Made by a program: the position numbers and the translations under genes. This document shows positions 18,201-25,707 of a DNA stretch of 64,000 nt, in pieces. Position 1 is the first letter of the stretch. Every line of letters begins with the position of its first letter. Source of the stretch: CAVVAH01 sp963746175 (lineage in GTDB: Bacteria > Actinomycetota > Actinomycetes > JACCUZ01). The notes beneath the pieces are model-generated. The model ran no database searches. It was not told where the DNA came from and was given only the letters and a program-made list of their open reading frames with translations. The stretch spans positions 186,001 to 250,000 of the forward strand of contig CAVVAH010000001.1 of NCBI GenBank assembly GCA_963746175.1, read 5' to 3'.

Positions 18201-18368
18201 ACCGAGGCGGCCGAGGTGACCTCGCCGTCGGGCGTGACCTACCCGATGACCGGCGAGGCCGCCGAGCGCCTCGCCACCACGGCGGGCAGCACCGGCCCGC
18301 TGGTCGCGACCTCATCCTTGTCCGGTCCGAGCATCGGGCACTCCGTCGTCCTGAGGACACAGCCATGA
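15249..18368 (+). CDS. Exported BNR-repeat protein with two tandem FN3 + beta-sandwich modules
   Basis: A 1039-residue protein. The N-terminus is basic with a signal sequence (VVGVVLLALGGLVAALVVAPGAGAA). Residues about 35-430 form a sialidase/BNR-like region with KDSTGRLWVTYTRAS, MWSDQASGAFRF and DDHTRPIIMVD, paralogous to the protein at 9482. Two 305-residue modules follow, each an FN3 domain (VPSGLVASPVAGGADLTW to SASATVP) plus a roughly 200-residue Ser/Thr/Ala-rich beta-sandwich (SLVAVTTGSNASAASLTIARP). There is no C-terminal anchor. The module DNA is nearly identical between copies. The context inside the exopolysaccharide operon suggests a secreted matrix or glycan-binding protein. Confidence 0.78.
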   Translation: MTDDFRRGRHRRPRSAHRPRAPRGVVGVVLLALGGLVAALVVAPGAGAAVGVPVTYDDFSYASTVKTPSEDKPQSKLWYADGAWWALMVSPTDARVHIFELRADHSWRDTGTQVDPRLNSTGDALWDALTGTLTVASRESSTNLEVNRFTYSSAGRSWTRTAGFPVMVNTGGGSESATIDKDSTGRLWVTYTRASKVWVAHSDPNGQNWTAGFNPAVPDVSIKSDDVSALISFQGQIGLMWSDQASGAFRFARHRDGDPDTSWVVEDALSGADLADDHINLKGLVDDPQGRLFAAIKTSQDTYGPGATLVGVLVRTPRADGTGSWSLAPAGTVADDHTRPIIMVDRTNQQLYFFATAPVSGGDIYYKKTPLSNIAFAPGRGEKFVDSAAVVNNASGAKEPVTAATGMVILAVAEGKKRYVHAEMQLAGGSPPPVDGEAPSVPSGLVASPVAGGADLTWGAASDNVAVTGYRVRRDGVVVGTSTSTSYRDQGLLAGSSHSWTVQAYDAAGNSSAESGSASATVPDDPPPSGGVSLVAVTTGSNASAASLTIARPAAQAGNVLLASVDYRGQAAVTAPAGWALVRSDSNGTAMRKATWVHVAAGSDPASWTWTFGAKPAAVGEILAFAGVSTSDPVASSAGQVNASSTAVTAPSVTAQTGDAVVGLFGIAKAGTIAPPSGLTEVAEVTSPTGVTYPMTSEAAEVLAATGGGTGPLVATSSVSGAGVGHSVVLRAASTGGPVDGEAPSVPSGLVASPVAGGADLTWGAASDNVAVTGYRVRRDGVVVGTSTSTSYRDQGLLAGSSHSWTVQAYDAAGNSSAESGSASATVPDDPPPSGGVSLVAVTTGSNASAASLTIARPAAQAGNVLLASVDYRGQAAVTAPAGWALVRSDSNGTAMRKATWVHVAAGSDPASWTWTFGAKPAAVGEILAFAGVSTSDPVASSAGQVNASSTAVTAPSVTAQTGDAVVGLFGIARSVTVTPPSGSTEAAEVTSPSGVTYPMTGEAAERLATTAGSTGPLVATSSLSGPSIGHSVVLRTQP
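16545..17245 (+). repeat. Tandem in-frame repeat, copy 1
   Basis: This 701-bp stretch is matched base for base, as far as could be checked by eye, by the stretch 915 bp downstream. It encodes the FN3 domain and most of the following beta-sandwich. Third positions are rich in G (gtg, gcg, tcg) whereas neighbouring codons prefer C. Confidence 0.85.
17460..18160 (+). repeat. Tandem in-frame repeat, copy 2
   Basis: Second copy at an offset of 915 bp (305 codons, in frame). The first mismatch is C at 17246 versus G at 18161; beyond it the two modules diverge, so only the 5' three quarters of the unit are identical. Confidence 0.85.
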
Positions 18369-21013
18369 CCGATCGAAGCAAGAGGCCGGACTCCGCGCGC
18401 TCGGGAGAGGCCCGTCTCGTCTCGGTGTCGCGGTACGGGCAGCCCACCGGCCCGGCGCAGCTGGCCGAGACGTTTCTGGCCGGCGGGGGAGCGCCGATCT
18501 CCGACTCCGGCGCCGTCCTGCGCTGGGGCCTGCGGCGCTACGCCTGGCTGGTGCTGCTCTGCGTGGCCGTCGTCGGCGTCCTGCTGCCGATGCAGCAGCT
18601 GAACAAGAAGCCGGTCTACACCTCCGAGTCGCTCATCGTCGCCGTGGACCTCACGGCCGACCTCAAGACGCTGCCACGGCTCGGGGAGGCGGTCTTCGAC
18701 GACGGCGCCGTGGCGCAGGCAGTCAGCCAGAAGTTCGGGACGGCGGGTGACGCCGAGGACGTGGTCCCGAAGCAGGCCTCCGTCATCACCGAGCAGGACT
18801 CGCTGGCCATGCACGTCCAGGGACACTCGCGCGACTCGCAGAAGTCGGCGGACATCGCCAACGTCGCGGCCTCGGCCTTCGTGCTCGAGCTGAACAAGAC
18901 GGGCTCCGGGGTGGGGTCCTTCCGCATCGTCAGCACGGCGGTGCCCCCCGTCGAGCGCGACGAGCCGCTGCGCGCGGCGCCGTACTCCATCTCGACCGGC
19001 CTGGTCGCCGGTCTGGTCACCGGCCTCGGCCTGCTCATCCTGCTGCTGGTGCTGCGACGCCCCGTGGTCGAGGCGTCCGGCGCGTCGCGGGGCAGCGACC
19101 TGCCGGTGTTCGGCACGGTGACCCTGCCGCGCTCGGGGCGCGGCGGGCCACCCGGCCCGGAGGATGCCCGTGGGCTCGCACCGGTCTGCCGTCAGCTGCT
19201 CGACTGGTCGCCCGGGACCGTGATCCTCACCGGACCGGACACCGCCGGTCTGGAGCGGCAGCACCTGGCCCGGCTGCTCGGTGACGTCTTCGCCTCGATC
19301 CGTCAGCTGCCTGTGCCCGGCGCAGACGGTGAGAGCGCGGACGGCGTCAACGACGACCGCTCGATCGCCGTGGTCGACGGCTCGTCGTCGGTGGACCTGA
19401 TCTCGCCGGGAGCCCGCTCGTTCGTCGTGCTCGCCGTCCCCGTCGGCATCGGGGTGGCTCGGCTGAGGGACCTCGCGCGGGACCTCACCGGGGTGCCGGC
19501 CGCGATCGTGCTGGTCCGGACGCGCGGCCGTCGCCGTCGCCGCTCGTCCTCCGGTGCCGTGACACGTCGCGGGGGGAGCGACGACCGCCACCGAGCGGAC
19601 CCGGCCCCGCCCGCACCGGTCACGCCACCTGCAGCACCGGTCACGCCACCTGCAGCTCCGGTCACAGCTGCTGCTCCGGTCGCGCCTGCGACGGACGCGG
19701 TCGCGCTCGACACCGCGGACGTCGGACGGCCCCCGGCCGGCACGACCACGGACACCCCGCCCGGCGGCACCGGCGACCCGGCGGCGCCGCCGCCGCTGCA
19801 AGCCGAGCTCTGGGCGCCGGAGCCTGTCGACCTGACCCCGCCCACCGCTGCCGGTCCACCCGCCGCACCCGCTGCACCCGTCGCGGACACCGATGCCGTG
19901 CTCCGCTGGGTCGCCTCCCGGGTGAGCGAGTGGCTTCCCGGGGTCGCCACGGCCCGTGGCGGGGCGAGCCTCCGGCTGGACGGGATCCAGGACCGGGCCC
20001 GGTGCCGGATCTACCTGGTCACGGTGCGGGGGAACCAGGGCGCGAGCACGGTGGTGGTGAAGCAACGACTCCTGGACCCCCGGCAGCGCCGGAGGGAGCG
20101 TTTCCCGGACCGTCCGACCCTCTCGCCGGAGCTCGACATCGAGCCGGGGGAGGCCGCCCAGCTGGAGTACGAGGGTCTCCGGCTGGCATACGACTCGATC
20201 GGCACCGGCCACGCGTCAGCACGCGCCGTGCGCCCCTGGGGCTACGACACCGACCTCGCGGTGGTCGCGATGGAGCAGGTCCGGGCTCCGACCCTCCGCG
20301 ACGTCGCCGGTCAGCTGCCCTCGGCGTTCGCCTTCCAGCCGCACGCGCCGTGGAGCAGCGCCGGCTCGTGGCTGAGGCAGTTCCACGAGCTCGCCCCCGA
20401 CGTCCGTGTCCCCATGGCCCGCACGCGTGCGGGTGAGATCGAGCGGCAGCTGCACCGGTACGGCGAGTTCTTCCACCACGCGCTCGGTCGCAACAGCCTG
20501 GTCGAGGACTTCGTCCAGGTGGCCTCCGCGGTGGCGGCCCGGGGCCTGTCCCGGCGGATCAAGTCCGGCCTCGCCCACGGGGACTTCGTGGCGCAGAACA
20601 CGTTCGTGCACCCGGACGGCACCGTGTCGGTCATCGACCCCTTCCCGAGCCAGCGGGTCCCGGTCTACGAGGACCTGGGGCGGATGATCGTCGGCGCCCG
20701 GTTGTTCGAGCCGTCGACCGTGCGCCCTGCCTACGGCTCACCCTCGGTCCGCCCACGGATGACAGAGATCGCCCTGCTCTCCGCGTACTTCGGCGCGGGG
20801 AACGTGCCGATCGACGGCATGCGGGTGTTCCTCGGTCTGTGCACCCTGGACAAGTGGGCCGACTCTTTGAGCAAGCAGCCGCGCAACCCGGTGCGCAGGC
20901 TCGCGCGCCGGCCACGCCTCACGGTGGTCAATCACTGGTACCGCCGCGAGCTGGCGCTGCAGCTCGAGCTGATGCTCAGCGAGGACCCCTACCGCCGGTC
21001 GACCTGGCTCTGA
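18365..21013 (+). CDS. Wzz-like polysaccharide copolymerase fused to an APH-like kinase domain
   Basis: An 882-residue protein with ATG overlapping the previous stop (ATGA). Residues about 58-77 (YAWLVLLCVAVVGVLL) and 209-230 (GLVAGLVTGLGLLILLLVL) are the two helices of a Wzz/YveK-type chain-length regulator. Between them lies the periplasmic domain (TSESLIVAVDLTADLKT...). A cytosolic domain (about 240-400) resembles a degenerate tyrosine-kinase/ATPase region without a clear Walker A. A Pro/Ala-rich linker with PPAAPVT repeats (about 413-515) leads to a phosphotransferase domain. That domain has LAHGDFVAQNTFVHPDG (Brenner HGDxxxxN, about residue 738) and VIDPFPS supplying the metal-binding Asp. 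It probably couples chain-length control to phosphorylation. Confidence 0.8.
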   Translation: MTDRSKRPDSARSGEARLVSVSRYGQPTGPAQLAETFLAGGGAPISDSGAVLRWGLRRYAWLVLLCVAVVGVLLPMQQLNKKPVYTSESLIVAVDLTADLKTLPRLGEAVFDDGAVAQAVSQKFGTAGDAEDVVPKQASVITEQDSLAMHVQGHSRDSQKSADIANVAASAFVLELNKTGSGVGSFRIVSTAVPPVERDEPLRAAPYSISTGLVAGLVTGLGLLILLLVLRRPVVEASGASRGSDLPVFGTVTLPRSGRGGPPGPEDARGLAPVCRQLLDWSPGTVILTGPDTAGLERQHLARLLGDVFASIRQLPVPGADGESADGVNDDRSIAVVDGSSSVDLISPGARSFVVLAVPVGIGVARLRDLARDLTGVPAAIVLVRTRGRRRRRSSSGAVTRRGGSDDRHRADPAPPAPVTPPAAPVTPPAAPVTAAAPVAPATDAVALDTADVGRPPAGTTTDTPPGGTGDPAAPPPLQAELWAPEPVDLTPPTAAGPPAAPAAPVADTDAVLRWVASRVSEWLPGVATARGGASLRLDGIQDRARCRIYLVTVRGNQGASTVVVKQRLLDPRQRRRERFPDRPTLSPELDIEPGEAAQLEYEGLRLAYDSIGTGHASARAVRPWGYDTDLAVVAMEQVRAPTLRDVAGQLPSAFAFQPHAPWSSAGSWLRQFHELAPDVRVPMARTRAGEIERQLHRYGEFFHHALGRNSLVEDFVQVASAVAARGLSRRIKSGLAHGDFVAQNTFVHPDGTVSVIDPFPSQRVPVYEDLGRMIVGARLFEPSTVRPAYGSPSVRPRMTEIALLSAYFGAGNVPIDGMRVFLGLCTLDKWADSLSKQPRNPVRRLARRPRLTVVNHWYRRELALQLELMLSEDPYRRSTWL

Positions 21014-21047
21014 CGACCCGGTCGGTGCGCACACGCTCCGGCGGGAG

Positions 21048-21890
21048 TCAGCCTGCGCGGCAGCGCAGGGTCCCCGAGTCGAGCGCCTCACCGCCGACTG
21101 CGACGAACCGGTAGAGGAGCTTCGACCCGTCGAGCCCGAGCTCCAGTGCGCCGTCGTGCGTGTTGTCGGAGAACGCCAGTCGCGGGTCGGCGCGGTCCAG
21201 CCGGTAGTGGTTGCGGCCACCTGCGCCGGACACGAACTGGGTGATCCCGTCGACCGGCTTCAGCCGCTGCATGGTGTGGTCGTGACCGCTGATCACCGCC
21301 ACGGCCTTGCTCGCGAGCAGCTGCCACAACGGGTCCATCTGCCTGCTGTCCCCGTGCTGCCCGGCGCTGAACCGGGGCTCGTGCCAGAACGCGATCCGGC
21401 ACGTCCCGTCCGCCGAGGCCAGGGTGCGCTTGAGCCAGCGGTACTGCGGGGAGCTCGGACCGGTCGCCTCCTCCGAGTTGAGGCTGATGACCTGCCAGCC
21501 CGCGACCCGGCGGCTGTAGAAGGTCGGCTGCGCGCGCCCGGTGACCTGCTTCCAGTAGGCGAGATAGCCGTTCTTCTGGGACGGCCACTCGTGGTTGCCG
21601 GGTGTCGGCAGGGTCCGACGCGCCAGCGCGGCCCCGTAGGTCTCCGGGAAGAGCTCGGCGTACCGGCCGTAGACGTCTCCGAGGTAGAGCAGGTAGTCAG
21701 GATCGTCCTTCCGCACCAGTCGGCCGACGGCTGCAGCGGCAGGCTTGCCGTTGGGACCGTCGCCCACCGCCCACAGGGTCGCGCTCCCTGCGGCGTCCTG
21801 GCCGGTCGACGGGTCCGACCCGCCGGTGCAGCCGCTGAGGCACACCAGCACGGTCGCGACCAGGGCAGCGACGACAGGGGCTCGCGTCAC
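21048..21890 (-). CDS. Lipoprotein metallophosphoesterase
   Basis: A 280-residue protein. GTG 21890 overlaps the stop of the upstream sulfotransferase gene (GTGA). The N-terminus is a lipoprotein signal with lipobox LSGC (about residue 20). The phosphoesterase motifs are WAVGD, LYLGDVYG, TPGNHEWPSQ, FWHEP and ISGHDHTMQR. It is a close paralog of the membrane-anchored enzyme at 8285, but here held by lipid. It is cotranscribed with a sulfotransferase and convergent with the Wzz-kinase gene, ending 34 bp from it. Probably it dephosphorylates a surface or periplasm-equivalent substrate. Confidence 0.85.
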   Translation of the reverse strand: MTRAPVVAALVATVLVCLSGCTGGSDPSTGQDAAGSATLWAVGDGPNGKPAAAAVGRLVRKDDPDYLLYLGDVYGRYAELFPETYGAALARRTLPTPGNHEWPSQKNGYLAYWKQVTGRAQPTFYSRRVAGWQVISLNSEEATGPSSPQYRWLKRTLASADGTCRIAFWHEPRFSAGQHGDSRQMDPLWQLLASKAVAVISGHDHTMQRLKPVDGITQFVSGAGGRNHYRLDRADPRLAFSDNTHDGALELGLDGSKLLYRFVAVGGEALDSGTLRCRAG

Positions 21891-23005
21891 GACGAGCGTT
21901 CGTTCCGACGGGACCGCGCGCTGCCACCGGCGGAGCGGACCCGCCGCAGGCTCGAGCGGATCTCGTCGACGGACGGCAGCGGCAGCCGCTTCTGCGCCCG
22001 GCGGACGGCCTCGCTGGCCCGGACCACGGGGCGTGCCCTGATGCGCGCCAGCGCGGCCTCCGCCTTCTCGACCCGGCGAGCCATCTCCTGCGGCGTCATC
22101 TCCATGCCGGTGTCGGCGCGCGAGGCCGGCGCGAGCTCGAGACGAGGGGTCCACCCGGCGTGCCGGTCCCGGAGCCGGTCACCGGTGAGCAGGTGGACGC
22201 CGGGGGACCCGTCCGAGCCCCAGGGCGCCAGCCGGTTCGCGTCCGCCGGGTCGTAGCCGAGGAACCGGGCCACCTCGGCGGTGCGGTCCAGCACCACGGA
22301 CATCTCGGCCGGCGTCAGGGCCTGCTGCCAGGCCGACGCCTTGCGTGGGTCGATGGGCTCGCGGGTGCTGGTGCTCCCGTCGACGAGCCGTGGCGCACCC
22401 TTGGCGGCCTGCACCTCCTGGTGCCTCAGCAGGTCGTCCGACCAGGGCTCGCCCAGCCAGTCGACAAGTGCCCGCAGCGTCGGCTCCGGGGTCCCCACCA
22501 CGTCCTCGTACCGCACGGCGGCGAAGCGACCCGCGCCCAGGTCGACCCCCTGCCGCAGCACCTCGAGGTTGGTGCTGGTCCAGTAGTCCGCGGCCTCGGG
22601 CACGGCGTAGTGGAACTTCTTCTTCATCGAGGTCACGACGGCGGCCGGGTGCCGCGTGATGGCGACGAACACCGCCTCGGGGAACACCTCGGCCAGGTCG
22701 GTCATGTGCCAGGAGTGGAAGGGCGTCTTGTCACCCCAGCGCTTCTTGCCCTGGCTGACGGCGTTGCGCTCGAACATGCCCGTGTAGAGGTCGCGCAGGC
22801 GAGCGTCGAGCTCGTCCCTTTGCCAGCCGATCCGCGAGCTCCACTCGGCTCCGTACCGCCAGCCGGGGATGGTGCGGGCCGCCGACAGCCCGCCGGCGAA
22901 GCCGGTCTCCTCGCCGATGGCGATGTTCGGGTGGCTGTCCAGGAGCAGGCGCAGCAAGGTGCTTCCGGACCGCATGGTCCCGACGACGAAGATCGGCGAT
23001 GACAT
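21887..23005 (-). CDS. Sulfotransferase
   Basis: A 372-residue protein from ATG 23005. The first residues, SSPIFVVGTMRSGSTLLRLLLDSHP, contain the PAPS-binding loop GTMRSGSTLL (about residues 9-18). The 3'-phosphate-binding motif ITRHPAAVVTSMKKKF lies around residue 120. GDKTPFHSW (about 91-99) provides a lysine/histidine-containing segment typical of Sulfotransfer_3 enzymes. The C-terminal 80 residues are helical and basic, unlike short sulfotransferases. The gene sits between the metallophosphoesterase and the Wzy-like gene, all on the minus strand, so it likely sulfates the polysaccharide or its lipid-linked repeat. Confidence 0.85.
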   Translation of the reverse strand: MSSPIFVVGTMRSGSTLLRLLLDSHPNIAIGEETGFAGGLSAARTIPGWRYGAEWSSRIGWQRDELDARLRDLYTGMFERNAVSQGKKRWGDKTPFHSWHMTDLAEVFPEAVFVAITRHPAAVVTSMKKKFHYAVPEAADYWTSTNLEVLRQGVDLGAGRFAAVRYEDVVGTPEPTLRALVDWLGEPWSDDLLRHQEVQAAKGAPRLVDGSTSTREPIDPRKASAWQQALTPAEMSVVLDRTAEVARFLGYDPADANRLAPWGSDGSPGVHLLTGDRLRDRHAGWTPRLELAPASRADTGMEMTPQEMARRVEKAEAALARIRARPVVRASEAVRRAQKRLPLPSVDEIRSSLRRVRSAGGSARSRRNERSS

Positions 23006-23083
23006 GTGTCGAGGCTCCAGTAGGACGTGGTGCTCAGAGTCGGGGGTCGGTGGACGACCCCTCGCGAACGGTCGAACAGCCTG

Positions 23084-24391
23084 TCACGAGCGAGACGCGA
23101 GCGCGGGCTGGGGGCCGAGGTCGACGACCGGCGCCGGCGTCCTGCGTTCCGGCATGCGGACCACGACGTTGCGGCACAGCAGCGCGTACATGAGACCCAT
23201 CCAGAAGAACTTGTACTCGAAGTTGGACAGGAAGAACGCCGCCACGAGGGTCGCCACCATGCCGGTCACTGGTGGTGCGCGGAGCATGCTCGGCAGCCGG
23301 AGCGAGTCGCGCAAGGTGATCGCGAGTCCGGTGGCCACCAGTACCAGGCCGGCCAAGCCCGCCTCGACGCCGATGAGGATCCAGATGTTGTGCGGCTCGT
23401 ACGACGTCCCGCGCACCAGGACCCGCGCCTCCGGCACCGTCGGCTGCGTGATCTCGTACACCCGGGGGAAGGTGCCCCAGCCGGCACCGGTGAGGCAGTA
23501 CGTCCGGCAGGCGGCGATGCCGATCCGCCAGATGTCCGTCCGACCCGACGAGTCGGTGCTGTCGGTCCGGGCACCGATGCCCGCCGGCTGCAGCATCAGC
23601 ACCACGGTGACGGCGACGAGAGCGGCCGCGAGGTACCCGACGAGGATGCGCCGGCCGCGGACCACGGTGACCATCGCCGTGACGAAGCACGCGGCCACGG
23701 CGAGCAGGCCACCACGGGACCCGGTCAGCACGATCCCGCTCAGCACGATGGCTGCGCTGAGACCCCACAGGACGCGGCCGGCGAGGCGCGGCCAGTCGAC
23801 GCTCCGGCACAGGGCGACAGCGAGCGGGAGCAGCAGCGCCGCAGCGGTGTTGTTGGCACCCAGCAGGTCGCGTCCGAAGCGAGCGCCGCCGACCCCGTCC
23901 GAGCTGGTGGGGAGACCACCCAGGGCGAACAGCTGCAGCAGACCGTAGATGGCGGCCGCGACGCCGCCGAGCACGATGGCGAACTCGAGCCGCCGCAGGT
24001 CGTGGAACTCCACCACCGTCAGCGCCATCAACAGGTAGAGCAGGATGAGGGACGCGAGGTTCTGGAACCCGGCCTCGGTGAGCTGCGGGGAGACGCTCCA
24101 GACCGCAGAGGCCCCGGCGACGCCGAGGAACAGCAGCCAGATCGACACGGTCGAGGGAAACCCGACGGGGGCGGACCGGCCGAAGAGCAGGCGTCCACCG
24201 AGGGCCAGCATCAGCAGGATCCCCAGCACGGAGGACATCGCGGCGTACGGCGCGGGCAGCCCGGTCGGGATGGCGCTCCCGAACGGGACCGTGGCCGCGT
24301 ACGCCGGAAGGAGCACCGTCAACGGCTGCCGCAGCCCGATCACCAGCACGACCAGGACCAGTGGCAGGGTCGCGAGGGTGCCGGCACTCAT
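23084..24391 (-). CDS. O-antigen ligase/polymerase (Wzy-like) membrane protein
   Basis: A polytopic protein of 435 residues from ATG 24391. GTG 24412 or TTG 24457 in the same frame are possible starts, none with a strong Shine-Dalgarno. About eleven helices are interrupted by one large extracytoplasmic loop (ARTDSTDSSGRTDIWRIG...EPHNIWILIGVEAG). The loop carries the Wzy_C/WaaL-type features: LTGSRGGLLA in the preceding helix, the Arg-containing SGRTDIW, and the PHN motif. The enzyme should polymerise lipid-linked repeats at the outer face of the membrane, partnering the flippase at 25704 and the Wzz domain at 18365. Confidence 0.82.
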   Translation of the reverse strand: MSAGTLATLPLVLVVLVIGLRQPLTVLLPAYAATVPFGSAIPTGLPAPYAAMSSVLGILLMLALGGRLLFGRSAPVGFPSTVSIWLLFLGVAGASAVWSVSPQLTEAGFQNLASLILLYLLMALTVVEFHDLRRLEFAIVLGGVAAAIYGLLQLFALGGLPTSSDGVGGARFGRDLLGANNTAAALLLPLAVALCRSVDWPRLAGRVLWGLSAAIVLSGIVLTGSRGGLLAVAACFVTAMVTVVRGRRILVGYLAAALVAVTVVLMLQPAGIGARTDSTDSSGRTDIWRIGIAACRTYCLTGAGWGTFPRVYEITQPTVPEARVLVRGTSYEPHNIWILIGVEAGLAGLVLVATGLAITLRDSLRLPSMLRAPPVTGMVATLVAAFFLSNFEYKFFWMGLMYALLCRNVVVRMPERRTPAPVVDLGPQPALASRS

Positions 24392-24576
24392 GGCCTGCGC
24401 ACCCGAGGACACCGCGTCCCGACCGACATCACCAACCGTGCTCCCCCCAGGGTCCAATGCAGGTCCGACCAGGCGGGTCGACCGGACCGCCGGACCGAGC
24501 GTCTCGTCTCGACTATCCTCGCACCCGGTCGCTGTTCCGTCCTCGGAACGCCGATGTCGGCAGCGGTGGGGGGTTC

Positions 24577-25707
24577 ATGGTCACGTCCGCGGGAGGCGCG
24601 CCGGTCACCGGCGCCGCCTCGGCGTCGGCGTTCGCCCGCGACCTGTCGCAGGCTCGTGCGGCCGAGTGGTACCCGGATCTCGCCGGTCGACTTGTCGTCG
24701 ACACGGCAGTCCTCGCCAGCCGGCCCCGCTGCACGCTGGTGGACGTCCGGCTGACCGCCGGCAGCACCAGGCACCGGGTCGTGGTCAAGATCCGTGCCGA
24801 TCGCCAGGTGGGCGTCGGTGACCGGCCGTCCCTGGTCCCCGACAGGGTGCCGGCGGCGGAGCAGGCTGCGGCGGAGTTCGCCGGTCTGCGGCACGTCGAG
24901 TCGACGCTCGACCGTGCCGACCCGCGGCACGAGGCGGTGCGGGCCCTCGACCTCGTCCCAGGGACAGCGACCGTCGTGCTCGAGCACATCGATCACCCGA
25001 CGCTGCGCACGGCCCTGCTGCGGACGGCCCGGTTCCGGCCGACCGCGTGGGTGGGTGGGTCCGACAGGGGCGACGTCACCGCCTGGTCCAACGCCGGGTC
25101 GTGGCTGTCGCGCTGGCACGAGTGGTCGGGGCCCGAGGGTGCCCTGCCGCGCCTGACGGGCCGCGACGAGCTGGTGGTCCGCCTGCAGTCCTACGGCGAC
25201 CACCTGGCGCGGTTCCCCGGTGGCGCCGATGCCCAGCGGGTGTCGCGTGCCGCGGTCGCGGTCGCCGAGGCGGAGCTCCCGAGGGACTTCCTCCTGGCCG
25301 CCAGCCACGGTGACTTCGCGCCGCGCAACGTCTTCGTCGCCCCCACCGGCCGAGTGGCCGTCTTCGACCCGATGCCGCGGTGGCAGGCGCCTCCGATGGA
25401 GGACGTCTGCCGTTTCCTGGTCGGGCTCCGGCTGATGGGGCTGCAGCTCCACACCCACGGTCTCGCGCTGGCGCAGGACTGGTTGGACCGGATCGAGGCC
25501 GCCTTCCTCGCGGGGTACGGATCCGCACTGCCGCCGGGTCAGCTGGCTGTCTTCCGCAGCCTCGTGCTGCTGGACAAGTGGGCCGCGCTGGTCGGTCGCG
25601 GTTCCGCCCCCGGACCGCGCGGCGTCGCGGGCCGCGCGGCGACGGTCTGGGCGGGTCGCTACCTCGCCCGGGAGGCCAGGCGCGTCCTGGCAGGAGCCGG
25701 CGCATGA
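24577..25707 (+). CDS. APH-like phosphotransferase/kinase
   Basis: A 376-residue protein from ATG 24577, preceded by GGTGGGGGG; a TATCCT hexamer at 24514-24519 may be its -10. The catalytic loop is ASHGDFAPRNVFVAPTG (Brenner HGDxxxxN), followed by VAVFDPMPR with the metal-binding Asp. The N-terminal lobe holds RHRVVVKIRADR with the conserved Lys. The sequence around PPMEDVCRFLVGLRLMG parallels PVYEDLGRMIVGARLF in the Wzz-fused kinase domain, so the two are homologous. It overlaps the flippase gene by ATGA, which ties its job to polysaccharide assembly, perhaps phosphorylating the lipid-linked unit. Confidence 0.75.
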   Translation: MVTSAGGAPVTGAASASAFARDLSQARAAEWYPDLAGRLVVDTAVLASRPRCTLVDVRLTAGSTRHRVVVKIRADRQVGVGDRPSLVPDRVPAAEQAAAEFAGLRHVESTLDRADPRHEAVRALDLVPGTATVVLEHIDHPTLRTALLRTARFRPTAWVGGSDRGDVTAWSNAGSWLSRWHEWSGPEGALPRLTGRDELVVRLQSYGDHLARFPGGADAQRVSRAAVAVAEAELPRDFLLAASHGDFAPRNVFVAPTGRVAVFDPMPRWQAPPMEDVCRFLVGLRLMGLQLHTHGLALAQDWLDRIEAAFLAGYGSALPPGQLAVFRSLVLLDKWAALVGRGSAPGPRGVAGRAATVWAGRYLAREARRVLAGAGA

